Part shown: positions 1 through 8,296 of the stretch, piece after piece | Layout of the letters: each line of letters starts with the position of its first letter | How positions within the stretch are numbered: the first letter of the stretch is position 1 | Assembly (NCBI GenBank): GCA_031259205.1 | Contig: JAIRLS010000131.1 | Coordinates: 1 to 19,586, forward strand | Length of the DNA stretch: 19,586 nucleotides | DNA from: Bacteroidales bacterium | GTDB lineage: Bacteria > Bacteroidota > Bacteroidia > Bacteroidales > UBA4181 | Direction: 5' to 3' | Notes under the pieces: generated by a model | What the model was told of the DNA's origin: nothing | Seen by the model: the letters and a program-made list of their open reading frames with translations, nothing else | The model's database searches: none | Made by a program: the position numbers and the translations under genes

Positions 1-79
1 GTAAACGAACTTATGACACAAATTTGACCATTAAATGTAAACGAACTTGTGACATTTTCATGTAAACGAACTTGTGACA
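1..79. repeat. Three direct repeats resembling an IS21-type insertion sequence end
   Basis: An 18-bp motif, GTAAACGAACTTRTGACA, occurs at 1-18 (one A variant), 37-54 and 62-79. The second and third copies are preceded by T, so each reads TGT...ACA over 19 bp. The copies are 36 and 25 bp apart and are separated by AT-rich spacers. IS21-family elements are known to carry several short internal copies of their terminal repeat at each end, with outer tips of the TGT/ACA kind, and this arrangement fits that. If so, the element body lies to the left of the window and its tip is near position 79. No transposase is visible, so the assignment is inference. A regulator-binding cluster is an alternative. 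Confidence 0.4.
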
Positions 80-85
80 TTTATC

Positions 86-209
86 AACTAAGAACTAAGA
101 ACTAAGAACTAAGAACTAAAAACTAAGAACTAAGAACTAAGAACTAAGAACTAAGAACTAAGAACTAAGAACTAAAAACTAAGAACTAAGAACTAAGAAC
201 TAAAAACTA
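86..209. repeat. Tandem heptamer array (AGAACTA), 17 units
   Basis: Seventeen perfect 7-bp units run from 91 to 209, preceded by a partial unit at 86-90. Fourteen units are AGAACTA and three are AAAACTA (starting at 119, 175 and 203). Because the period is not a multiple of three, TAA falls in all three plus-strand frames and TAG in all three minus-strand frames, so the array blocks translation in all six. No coding potential is present. It sits between the IS-like end and the 3' end of the PUL. Slippage during replication would make its length variable. Confidence 0.95.
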
Positions 210-256
210 AAAATTGGCTGGCGCCAGCCAACTCTTAGTTTTTAGTTTTTAGTTCT
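196..256. repeat. Large inverted repeat capped by an 18-bp perfect palindrome
   Basis: The core at 214-231, TTGGCTGGCGCCAGCCAA, is a perfect palindrome. The flanks are also complementary: the last heptamer units at 196-213 pair exactly with 239-256 (18 bp), leaving a 7-nt bulge (232-238) on the right side only. The array is therefore followed by about three units of itself in inverted orientation. As DNA it could form a cruciform. As RNA it gives a long hairpin on either strand that could act as a bidirectional transcription barrier or block exonucleases. Function is inferred from structure only. Confidence 0.8.
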
Positions 257-260
257 CAAG

Positions 261-311
261 TCCCTGCGGGACGGGGTGTACACAACCCCAAACCGACATT
301 CCGTAGGAATG
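261..311. repeat. Cluster of short intergenic hairpins
   Basis: Three small dyads lie side by side: TCCC-TGC-GGGA at 261-271; an imperfect GGGGTGT/ACAACCCC pair at about 274-290; and CATTCC-GTA-GGAATG at 297-311, followed on the plus strand by six A residues. Each has a minimal loop. Short GC-capped dyads of this kind are, to my knowledge, recurrent in Bacteroides intergenic DNA. No gene is seen here. They may stabilise RNA 3' ends or be remnants of a dispersed repeat. Confidence 0.5.
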
Positions 312-439
312 AAAAAACACATAGGCGCTGATCTTCATTGATTTATAAAAACGATTGCTTTACAATATTGTCACATTCAATGAATTGTACAGCTTGCGAA
401 AGTTGAATAATTAATAAATGTTGGAAACCTGAATATAGA
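312..439. other. AT-rich intergenic spacer, no gene recognised
   Basis: No open reading frame of useful length or RNA gene is recognisable in this stretch between the hairpin cluster and the PUL terminator. It holds a 10-bp perfect palindrome, ACAATATTGT, at 362-371. I see no convincing promoter box. Confidence 0.6.
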
Positions 440-494
440 AAAATATCGCCGATAATTAACCTGCAACATTCGCTGATGCGGCTAATTACCGGCG
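440..494 (-). terminator. Candidate rho-independent terminator of the PUL
   Basis: Read on the minus strand, CGCCGGTAATTA (494-483) pairs with TAATTATCGGCG (458-447) over 12 bp with one mismatch. It is followed directly by ATATTTTT (446-439). The loop is 24 nt, longer than usual, but contains a possible inner stem that would shorten it. It starts 35 bp after the stop codon of the last gene of the locus, where an operon end is expected. Confidence 0.55.
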
Positions 495-528
495 ACCAAT
501 AAACACTTGTAATCGGCTAATACCTGTT

Positions 529-1431
529 CTACCATTCCTGAAAGCGCAAATCGGCTTCCGGATTCTGACGACGGATAAGCTCTTCGTCAACCTGATAGGT
601 AACGTCGGCTTTCGTGTACTTGTAAGAAAGCGTAAACTTAGGCTGCGTCCCCACAAATTCCAGCGATTCGGCTGCGGGGTCTAATGTGGCGGATGCCTCT
701 GTGATAGCGACACTCCCTCCGGCTTCGATGGCGACACTTCCATCCGGATTGACCGTCAGGTTTACCGATTCATTGCTTTCCGATGTTTGTCCGAAGCCCG
801 GCCGGCGTACCTTGTTTCTACCTAACGATACAAAGTCGCGGGTCATATTTCGACTCAAATCCTTGTTGCTGTATTCAGTAACCTCCTGGGTAGACAGGTT
901 GGTCACTTTTCCTTTTACAAAGTATGTGCCGTGGTACCGGCTGACGAACTTGACAACCACAATGCTGTAATCCTTCGGAATCCCATTCACGTCGGAGCTC
1001 ACTTCGTCCTGATTATGATCGACCAGCCGGAAAGGAATTGCATAATGCTTGTTCAAAGCATCGTCGTCGTTATAAAACCCATCGGAGAAAGAAACTTGCA
1101 CATCTGCAATTGCCAGATTCGGATTGCTGATAGTCATCTTATTCGGATTAGCCAGCTGATAGTAGCTTTCCGGCATCAGGGTCAAACCCGTACCATCCAG
1201 TAAAGACGGATCTATCTCAAACGTCGCCCAATCATCGGTGTGTACCTCCCTTTTGCCGCCAATGGCAACGCCCACCTTTATCGACATATCTGTGTCGGCT
1301 ACCAGCGTACGCAAAGGCTTCTGCGAAGCAAAGTACACCACGCTCTTATCGTAGTCCTTTTCATAATCGTCATAACAAGCAGTCATTAGAATGCTTATCA
1401 GCCCTGTCCATAGTATATTTTGTCTTTTCAT
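529..1431 (-). CDS. DUF1735-type surface lipoprotein, candidate glycan-binding protein
   Basis: A 300-residue lipoprotein whose N-terminal half resembles the DUF1735 (BT_3987-like N-terminal) domain found in many PUL surface proteins: YDDYEKDYDKSVVYF directly after the lipid-anchor region, then an all-beta stretch ending near VVVKFVSRYHGTYFVKG. The second half looks like the partner beta domain often found after it (DUF4361-like, less certain). No catalytic motif is visible, so a surface glycan-binding role beside SusD2 is the best inference. The ATG at 1431 is chosen because it gives a clean signal peptide with lipobox LMTAC (Cys19). An ATG at 1455 would add eight residues ahead of it. It is the last gene of the locus and starts 31 bp after the SusD2 stop. 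Confidence 0.8.
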   Translation of the reverse strand: MKRQNILWTGLISILMTACYDDYEKDYDKSVVYFASQKPLRTLVADTDMSIKVGVAIGGKREVHTDDWATFEIDPSLLDGTGLTLMPESYYQLANPNKMTISNPNLAIADVQVSFSDGFYNDDDALNKHYAIPFRLVDHNQDEVSSDVNGIPKDYSIVVVKFVSRYHGTYFVKGKVTNLSTQEVTEYSNKDLSRNMTRDFVSLGRNKVRRPGFGQTSESNESVNLTVNPDGSVAIEAGGSVAITEASATLDPAAESLEFVGTQPKFTLSYKYTKADVTYQVDEELIRRQNPEADLRFQEW

Positions 1432-1462
1432 TGTAAAATAAGTATTTAATATCAACAGTACG

Positions 1463-3259
1463 TTATTCCCAGCCCTGATTATTAATTAGATTCTTGTTCT
1501 TTGCCAGCTCTGCGTATGGTAGCGGGGTGAAATAGTTTTTCACCTCATATTTCCGTTGCTCCACCTGCTGTACTTTGAAGCTGAATGTGCCATCCTCATT
1601 GCGGGTAACGGCAACGCCCTCCACCTCTTCGTCCAACGGAAGCGCCCAACGGCGCATATCAAAATAGCGATGATTCTCGAAGGCAAACTCCAGACGGCGT
1701 TCGTTCTGAATCAGCTCTCTGAACGAGTCCTTACTTTGAGCTGCTTCATCCAGATAAGAGTCAGAAGTAATTCCTCCGGCCGCCGAACGGATAGCTTTCA
1801 ATATCTCATAGGCAGAATACAGGCATCCTTCGCCTTTCGTCGTCGGCCCCCAGACCTCATTGGCAGCTTCGGCAAAGTTGAGAAGCGCTTCCGATTTCCG
1901 TAGCAAAGGATTGTAATGAACCGAGTTTAGCGTCAGCGTCGGGTTCAGCATAGCCGATTTCTTAGAAGCGAATTTAGCCAGATAATAGCCGGTGCGCGTA
2001 GCCTTCTCACTAAATGAAGGAGAATCTTTTCCACCTTCGGACATATCCAGAGGTTGACCGGAATCTCCAAATGTAGCGCCATGGTAGTAGACATTCAGCG
2101 CAAAGCGATTGTCCAACACGGCATAAAGCTGCGTCATATCGAAATTAGGATCGGACAGGTCGACACCGGAGCGGGCGTCGGTTGCCGGATAGCCGCCACT
2201 CTTCGCATAAAAGGCCTTTACCAGATTATGAGAGGGAGTGGCACGGGCGCTTCCATAGTAGAACGGCGGGAAATGAAAACCTTCCAGCAGGTTGTTATTA
2301 AAATATCTGCGGAAAGCATAGTCGGAACTTTCCGTCGACACATCGGCAATTGCGGAAGCCGTGATAGGGACGAACGTACCAAAGCCGTCCATGCCCAGAA
2401 TCTTATTGATCTCTTTGGCTACTGCCTCCCATTTTGCCTGATAAACTGTGGGGTTCAGTATGTCGAATTGTCCCATGCCGGTGATCATCGTAACGTCATT
2501 ATCCTGCATGGCAGGACTTGCGCTGTATAAAAGCACACGGCTTTTCAGAACAGCGGCAGCGGCTTTTGTGGCACGGCCGATTTGTGTATCGCCAAATTCC
2601 ATGTCACTTCCCTGATAAACGCTCGGCAATAATTCGATGGCGTTATTCAAGTCGTTTACGATAAAGTCGACGGTAGCCTGATAGGTAGGACGAATAAATT
2701 CGCCATTCTGTGCGGCTTCATCCTGCAAAATAAAATGGTCTGCCAAGGGAATACCCAACGCTTTTCCATTCTTCGCCTTTCCCCCGTACATTTTCAGCAG
2801 CTCAAAGTGCCACCATGCACGCAAAAAATACGATTCACCTTTCAAACGCAGCTTGATTTGCTTGTCCACTACCGTGTCGGTGCGGTTGTACAGCACTTGG
2901 TCGGTCAAGCCGGTTTCGAGGAAAGAGTTTACATAGTTCAGCATGTTGTATGCTGTGCTCCAGTTTCCGATAGGGTTGTTAAACGCCGTCATACCGCCCA
3001 TACTCAATTTATAGACAGAAGAGCTGCGCAGGTTGGTTACTGCATTATCGGTAGCGCAATCCAGAAAGTTATCTTCAAAACAATCCGGACGGTTGGCTAT
3101 GCCATTATAAGCTTTGTATAGTACGCCTTGAGCAAGCTCCGGAACTCTCCATGTGTCGGAGTCTTCTATCTGCCACGTTACTTTGGTATCCAAGACGTCG
3201 TCGCAAGCACAAAAAAGGAGCAGACCTGCTAAAACGTAACTTCCTAATATATGTTTCAT
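1463..3259 (-). CDS. SusD/RagB-family outer-membrane glycan-binding lipoprotein (SusD2)
   Basis: A 598-residue SusD homologue, within the usual family length. Signal peptide and lipobox LFCAC place the lipidated cysteine at residue 19, followed by acidic DD, which suggests surface exposure. Family hallmarks are present: the helical RAWWHFELLKMYGG segment of the TPR-like core near residue 148, and the C-terminal NERRLEFAFENHRYFDMRRW block followed by a typical ending, NNQGWE. SusD proteins cap their SusC barrel and deliver oligosaccharides to it. This gene lies 25 bp after SusC2 and is its expected partner. It differs clearly from SusD1 in sequence, so the two pairs are unlikely to be a recent duplication. 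Confidence 0.93.
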   Translation of the reverse strand: MKHILGSYVLAGLLLFCACDDVLDTKVTWQIEDSDTWRVPELAQGVLYKAYNGIANRPDCFEDNFLDCATDNAVTNLRSSSVYKLSMGGMTAFNNPIGNWSTAYNMLNYVNSFLETGLTDQVLYNRTDTVVDKQIKLRLKGESYFLRAWWHFELLKMYGGKAKNGKALGIPLADHFILQDEAAQNGEFIRPTYQATVDFIVNDLNNAIELLPSVYQGSDMEFGDTQIGRATKAAAAVLKSRVLLYSASPAMQDNDVTMITGMGQFDILNPTVYQAKWEAVAKEINKILGMDGFGTFVPITASAIADVSTESSDYAFRRYFNNNLLEGFHFPPFYYGSARATPSHNLVKAFYAKSGGYPATDARSGVDLSDPNFDMTQLYAVLDNRFALNVYYHGATFGDSGQPLDMSEGGKDSPSFSEKATRTGYYLAKFASKKSAMLNPTLTLNSVHYNPLLRKSEALLNFAEAANEVWGPTTKGEGCLYSAYEILKAIRSAAGGITSDSYLDEAAQSKDSFRELIQNERRLEFAFENHRYFDMRRWALPLDEEVEGVAVTRNEDGTFSFKVQQVEQRKYEVKNYFTPLPYAELAKNKNLINNQGWE

Positions 3260-3284
3260 ATTGCTTTATATTAATGGTTCAGAA

Positions 3285-6200
3285 TTAAAATACGAAAGAG
3301 ATTCCGCCTGTAAAGCTCCGTGTTACCGGGTAGTTTGTTACGCCGGCATTCAGCAGCTCAGGATCCAAATCTTTTACAGAAGAAAGCACAAACAAGTTTG
3401 CACCACGCGCAAAAACCTTAATCTTCTTCACTACCAAACCCGGAGAGAATAGATTGAACGTATAGCTCAATTCTACATTCTTCATACGGAAGAAGCTTGT
3501 ATTCTTCAGCCAGAAGGAAGAATTGCGGAAGTTGTTCTCACCGGCAGTCGTTGTCAGGCGTGGATAGCTTCCGGTCGGATTGTTTACCGGATGATAGCGG
3601 TCTAATGCCAGCTCGGAGTATTTGCCTTCCCCGCTGTTCCAGTAGTAAGCATTCGTTGCCCATGCGTAAACGCCCAGCTCGGAATATCCCTGAAGATACA
3701 ATCCCCAGCCTTTGTAACTTACGCTGAAATCGATGCCTAACGTTGTACGCGGGAATGAGTTTCCGAGCTCTTTTACGTCACGACCGTCAATGACCTCATC
3801 GCCATTCAGATTTTCATAGGCGATGTCGCCTTCCTGATAATCGGCAAACGTCTGGGGGGCATGTCCGTTGATGGCTACATCTTTGCCGAATAATCCTTCG
3901 GCCACCAGCCCCATCATGGCATCGGTAGAACGTCCCACCGTGTAGCGGTATTCTTCACCATGTTTCACCTGATTCCATTTCAATACTTTGTTTTTAGACC
4001 ATACGAAGTTGGCGCCCACCGAGTAAGCCCAGACGTTGATGCGGTCGCTCCAGGTGAACATTCCTTCTATACCGTGATTGAGGACAGCGCCCATATTATC
4101 CTGATAAGTAAAGTTGCCTGCATAATCTCCGTAAGACGCATCAACAGCGCCAATGATGTCTGTATGTTGCTCACGGAAATAGTTCATTTCGGTATATAAG
4201 CGGTTGTTCAGGAACAGCCCTTCCACACCGATGTTCCATTCTGCTGCCTTTTCCCATTTCAGGTTCGGGTTGCCTGCACGGACAAAAGTAGAATAGTAAG
4301 CCGTAGCGCCATTGGCAGTCGTTCCGAACCGGAAGCTGCCGTCTTGCGCCCAGGCACGTTCATACAGCAAATGCTCCGTACTCCTGTCATATCCCAGTAT
4401 CCCGGCGCTGGTTTTCAGCTTCAGGAAGTTCACGTATTCGTTGTCTTTCAGGAAATCTTCGTTGCTTAGAATCCAGGCAAGGCCGCCCGCCGTCGAGAGG
4501 AAATATTTATTTCCCGGTTTGAAACGGTTGCTTCCCATCAATGCCATGTCGGCTTCCACAGCATAGCGGTGGTCGTACATATAGTTCAAACGCAATGCGG
4601 AGTTTGCATTGATGAGGTCCTGGGTTACCCCCTGATTGGTGGTTTTCGAGTACATGTAGGTCAGCCGCGCCGATATGTCGTGTACCTGATTGAAGGTGTT
4701 CTCATACGCGGTAAAGGCATTCCATCCCAATGTTTGCTGCAAGGAGGTCGACGACCGGCTTTGTGAAGTGGCTATACTCGCATTCTTCATCTGGGTGTAC
4801 ATGATTTGTTCCTCACCGGCAAAGTTACGATATGTCTTGATGGCGTACGTCGGATAAACCTTGCTCAAGGAGAGCTGCAGGTAATCATAGTTGTCGAAGG
4901 AGATAAAAGCGCCGGCTTTCAAACCTTTCGTCAGCATATCGAGGTCGAACTTCATGCCGAGGTTGGTCTGGCCTCGTGTATAACGCTCATCCGTGTAGCC
5001 TCCGTACATGGTTTCCGCATAGGCGTTCATCGGGCGCAGGAGGCTTGCGCCGAACAGGGGAGTCCCGTCCGCGCTGGCTACCAGTCCGGTTTCTTCCGGC
5101 GACAGGGTCAGCGGGTATTCATTCGGGCGGTGGGTAGACAATGCCGAGAATACTGCATCGCAGGCCAGCTGCCCCCATTTGCGCATTTCCATACGTCCGG
5201 CAACGTCTGCGGATATTGTCAGGAAATCCGTTACGTTGAAGTCGAGGTTTCCGCGAAGCGTCAGCCTGTCTAACTGGGGGGTATAGGCTACGTCTTCAAA
5301 TCCGCTGCCCCCCACATATCCGGCAATCAGGGCATAACGCACCCTGTCGGCGCCGCCCGTCATATCGAACGATACTTTCCGGTAGTTGGCATTCTTGTTC
5401 AATAGCTGATCGTACAGATCGACGTTCGGGTATAGCAGGTCATTGGCTCCTTTGGAGTTTTTATACCCTTCCAGCTGCGTCTGGTTATAGTAAGGAGTCA
5501 GCCCGTCATTTGCACGCGCTTCATTATACAGGTTAGCATACTGGTAAGAATTCAGGAAATCAGGGGTACGTGTCATTTGCACCACACCCATTTCGGCGGT
5601 TGCGTTATAAATGCGGCGGTTGGCCTTTCCCCTGCGGGTAGTCACCCAAATCACACCGTTTGCCGCGCGCGCCCCGTAGAGGATCTTGGCGGTGGCGTCT
5701 TTCAGCAGCTCGATACGTTCGATTTCTTCCGGAATCAAATCCGCTACCGGACGTTCCACACCGTCAATGACCACGATGGCCGTATTCTCCGACATGCCAT
5801 GCTGGCCGCGGATATATAAATCGGGCGTATTGTTTCCCAATCCGCTGACCGTAGACCGGATTTGCAAACCTAACATTTTACCTTGCAACATATTGGTCAG
5901 GCTCAAATCCGGGAATGTGCCGAACTGCCCGTTTTCAAGTACACTTGTTGCGCCTACTTCGCTCGCTTTATACGTCTTTCCACCGTCGGCCCTGTTCACC
6001 AGCGATTCTTCGGTCAGGAACAGGGGTTCTTTTTTCAGGACGATGTTTTCAGGAACGATATTGCTGCCGGTCAGCTTATACACTTTATCTTCATATCCCA
6101 GAGCCTCAACCATGACGGTTGCGTCACTTTCGACTTTCGTCTGGAAACGTCCCTGTGTGTCTGTGTATAGCACGACGGCGCCTTCCCCGCAAATGACAGA

Positions 6201-6371
6201 AACATTCTTCAACGGGTTACCTTTCTCGTCAGTAACCATAGAAGCAATTTCCACCAAAGGCTTCTTTGCCGACTTTCTCGTTGATTTGTTTTGCGCGAAA
6301 GCCAGGTTAGAGCCAACGATAAGGACAATTATGATCCCTATCAGTCTTGTATATCCATTATTGTTTCTCAT
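3285..6371 (-). CDS. SusC/RagA-family TonB-dependent outer-membrane transporter (SusC2)
   Basis: A 1028-residue TonB-dependent transporter of the SusC class. Signal peptide ends near residue 26 (AFA/QN). A carboxypeptidase-regulatory-like beta domain covers about 40-115 (VTDEKGNPLKNVSVICGEG). The plug follows at about 145-250, with YIRGQHGMSENTAIVVIDGV and IERIELLKDATAKILYGARA as SusC signatures. The rest is the 22-strand barrel, ending in aromatic ISFVF. Oddity: the EEVVVVGYG-type TonB box seen in SusC1 is absent. The matching linker reads LTEESLVNRADGG, so the TonB contact is divergent or lies elsewhere. The gene begins 15 bp after SusD1 and probably shares its transcript. Confidence 0.93.
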   Translation of the reverse strand: MRNNNGYTRLIGIIIVLIVGSNLAFAQNKSTRKSAKKPLVEIASMVTDEKGNPLKNVSVICGEGAVVLYTDTQGRFQTKVESDATVMVEALGYEDKVYKLTGSNIVPENIVLKKEPLFLTEESLVNRADGGKTYKASEVGATSVLENGQFGTFPDLSLTNMLQGKMLGLQIRSTVSGLGNNTPDLYIRGQHGMSENTAIVVIDGVERPVADLIPEEIERIELLKDATAKILYGARAANGVIWVTTRRGKANRRIYNATAEMGVVQMTRTPDFLNSYQYANLYNEARANDGLTPYYNQTQLEGYKNSKGANDLLYPNVDLYDQLLNKNANYRKVSFDMTGGADRVRYALIAGYVGGSGFEDVAYTPQLDRLTLRGNLDFNVTDFLTISADVAGRMEMRKWGQLACDAVFSALSTHRPNEYPLTLSPEETGLVASADGTPLFGASLLRPMNAYAETMYGGYTDERYTRGQTNLGMKFDLDMLTKGLKAGAFISFDNYDYLQLSLSKVYPTYAIKTYRNFAGEEQIMYTQMKNASIATSQSRSSTSLQQTLGWNAFTAYENTFNQVHDISARLTYMYSKTTNQGVTQDLINANSALRLNYMYDHRYAVEADMALMGSNRFKPGNKYFLSTAGGLAWILSNEDFLKDNEYVNFLKLKTSAGILGYDRSTEHLLYERAWAQDGSFRFGTTANGATAYYSTFVRAGNPNLKWEKAAEWNIGVEGLFLNNRLYTEMNYFREQHTDIIGAVDASYGDYAGNFTYQDNMGAVLNHGIEGMFTWSDRINVWAYSVGANFVWSKNKVLKWNQVKHGEEYRYTVGRSTDAMMGLVAEGLFGKDVAINGHAPQTFADYQEGDIAYENLNGDEVIDGRDVKELGNSFPRTTLGIDFSVSYKGWGLYLQGYSELGVYAWATNAYYWNSGEGKYSELALDRYHPVNNPTGSYPRLTTTAGENNFRNSSFWLKNTSFFRMKNVELSYTFNLFSPGLVVKKIKVFARGANLFVLSSVKDLDPELLNAGVTNYPVTRSFTGGISFVF

Positions 6372-6386
6372 ATACTTATCTTTATT

Positions 6387-8276
6387 TTAATTCCAGTAGG
6401 GATTCTGCTGAAGGTTATCCAAAGCCGCTACTTCATCCATCGGCAGCGGATACCAATAATTACGCTTATTAAACGTCCGAACGGCGGTCGTCACCGGAAC
6501 GTATTCGTAGCTGAAGTCTGTCAGCTTGTACTTGCAGGCATTCGCGTTTCTCAGCTGGGCATCCGTATAGGTATGATTGAGCGGAGTTGCCTTGACTCCC
6601 ATGATGGGATAATCTGCCTTGAACAGGTCTTCGGCTATCATCCAACGGCGAATGTCATACCAGCGATGCCCTTCAAACATTAGCTCTACCGCGCGTTCTC
6701 GACGATAGGCTTCTCTAAAATCAACTCCACCCGGCAATTCACCGATTCCGGCTCTTACGCGGATTTTATTCAACGCCGCACGCGCCGACATCGTACAACC
6801 CGAAACTACCGCGTCCTCACTGCCTGTTGCCTCGTATGAGGCCTCAGCCATGTCTAAATAGACTTGGGAGACACGGATATACACCGACACCAAGCGATAC
6901 TTGTCGAATCCGGTGGCGCCAAACAGCGGGGTGCTGGCTTCGGGCCATATAAATTTCTTGCACATATACCCGGTCTGCTGTGAAGCATTCGTGAACTGAT
7001 TGGTAGTGATAAAATATTCCGAGTAGCCACCCGAATAGGTGGTCACATAGTACGGAACGCCTTGCATATCCTGCCCCCACTGTTCACCGGGCACCAGAAT
7101 GTTGTTGGCAAGACGGGGATCCCTGTCCGTATAAGGATCTGTGGACATCACGGCCCCATATCCGGAGCGGGAGTCTGTAATCGGATAGTACTTGCCGTCA
7201 GTCCCCTTACGCTCAAACAGGTCAACCATATTTTGCGTCGGGGCATTGTAGGGAGTACCTTCTGCGCCTGTTTTGTCGTCGTAGGGTTGGGTCAGCCACT
7301 GCGCGCGAACAAAAGCCGACCAGTTGGCGGGATGCCAACGCAGGAACCATAAGTATTCCGGCTGTGCGAATTGGTTGGTATTCGGCATCAACTGGATACT
7401 GCGGTATTCGTCGTGATTCATCAGGCGGTAATACTGGTGGCTTTCGATGGCATCGATAGCTTGCTGTGCGCTACGGGCAGCTTCGGCAGCCAATTCTTTC
7501 CCATACCCATTGTTTTCAATGGTCGTCAGGTCATTCTGCATCAAAGGGCTGGCGGCATAAAGCTGCGTCATCGCTTTTAAGGCCATAGCCGACACCTTGT
7601 CCGGTCGCCCGTGTTCTTCCGGCGGCCAGCTGGGCGGCAAATATTCTATCGCTTTATCCAAGTCGGTTTGCATCCATGTGTTAGATCCCTGATACGTGTT
7701 GCGGGCAAAGTCGAAATTATCAGATGCTCCCCAGAGCTGGTCAAAGACAGGCATCCCGCCATATCGCTTGATGAGCTCAAAATAGAAGTAAGCGCGCAGG
7801 AAATGAGCCTGTCCCAGCAGCTTCTTTTTTTGGTCTTCTGTAATTGATTGTACTTTATCGGCGCCATCAATGACGCGGTTCACTATGCGAAGCCCCGTAT
7901 AGGCGCGTGAAATAGCGCTTTTGAAATTCGCCCCATCGCTTTTACATCCTATTTCGAAACGTGTGCCGGCATTCTCCAGCCAGTTGCCTGCATTGACAAA
8001 GTTCGAGGGGTTGTCATTGCGAACGGCGGCATATTCATCCGACAAGTTGCCCACCGTTGTGTATATGTTTGAGTAAGAGTTGATGTTATGCGTAAAGATT
8101 AGTATGTTGTCATTCAGGAAGATGCGATCCATGAACCCCAACAGGCTGTTATAATCTTTATAAACATCATCTTCGGAAAGTCCGTCATCCGGCGAGCGGT
8201 CTAAGTAGTCTTCACAGCTTCCCGAAAACAGAGCCAACACAATGATCCATATCCAATTTATCTTATATTTTTTCAT
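6387..8276 (-). CDS. SusD/RagB-family outer-membrane glycan-binding lipoprotein (SusD1)
   Basis: A 629-residue SusD homologue. The ATG at 8276 is preferred because MKKYKINWIWIIVLALFSGSC gives an ideal lipoprotein signal with Cys21. An in-frame ATG at 8300 would overlap the SusC1 stop by 4 bp and add eight residues. Typical SusD signatures are RAYFYFELIKRYGG in the TPR-like half and ERAVELMFEGHRWYDIRRW near the C-terminus, with the ending NPYWN. It should form the lid of SusC1 and bind the target glycan at the cell surface. It is somewhat longer than SusD2, mainly through insertions in the variable glycan-binding region. Confidence 0.93.
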   Translation of the reverse strand: MKKYKINWIWIIVLALFSGSCEDYLDRSPDDGLSEDDVYKDYNSLLGFMDRIFLNDNILIFTHNINSYSNIYTTVGNLSDEYAAVRNDNPSNFVNAGNWLENAGTRFEIGCKSDGANFKSAISRAYTGLRIVNRVIDGADKVQSITEDQKKKLLGQAHFLRAYFYFELIKRYGGMPVFDQLWGASDNFDFARNTYQGSNTWMQTDLDKAIEYLPPSWPPEEHGRPDKVSAMALKAMTQLYAASPLMQNDLTTIENNGYGKELAAEAARSAQQAIDAIESHQYYRLMNHDEYRSIQLMPNTNQFAQPEYLWFLRWHPANWSAFVRAQWLTQPYDDKTGAEGTPYNAPTQNMVDLFERKGTDGKYYPITDSRSGYGAVMSTDPYTDRDPRLANNILVPGEQWGQDMQGVPYYVTTYSGGYSEYFITTNQFTNASQQTGYMCKKFIWPEASTPLFGATGFDKYRLVSVYIRVSQVYLDMAEASYEATGSEDAVVSGCTMSARAALNKIRVRAGIGELPGGVDFREAYRRERAVELMFEGHRWYDIRRWMIAEDLFKADYPIMGVKATPLNHTYTDAQLRNANACKYKLTDFSYEYVPVTTAVRTFNKRNYWYPLPMDEVAALDNLQQNPYWN

Positions 8277-8296
8277 ATCAGTAAATTTAAAGTGTC

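Noticed and set aside
86..209. CRISPR-like array
   Set aside because: The 7-bp units are contiguous with no unique spacers, so this is a simple tandem repeat.
1432..1455. Upstream ATG for the last lipoprotein
   Set aside because: It adds a polar eight-residue extension ahead of a complete lipoprotein signal, so 1431 is the better start.
5686..6390. 234-codon plus-strand open frame
   Set aside because: Antisense to the N-terminal and plug region of SusC2, with no recognisable protein features.
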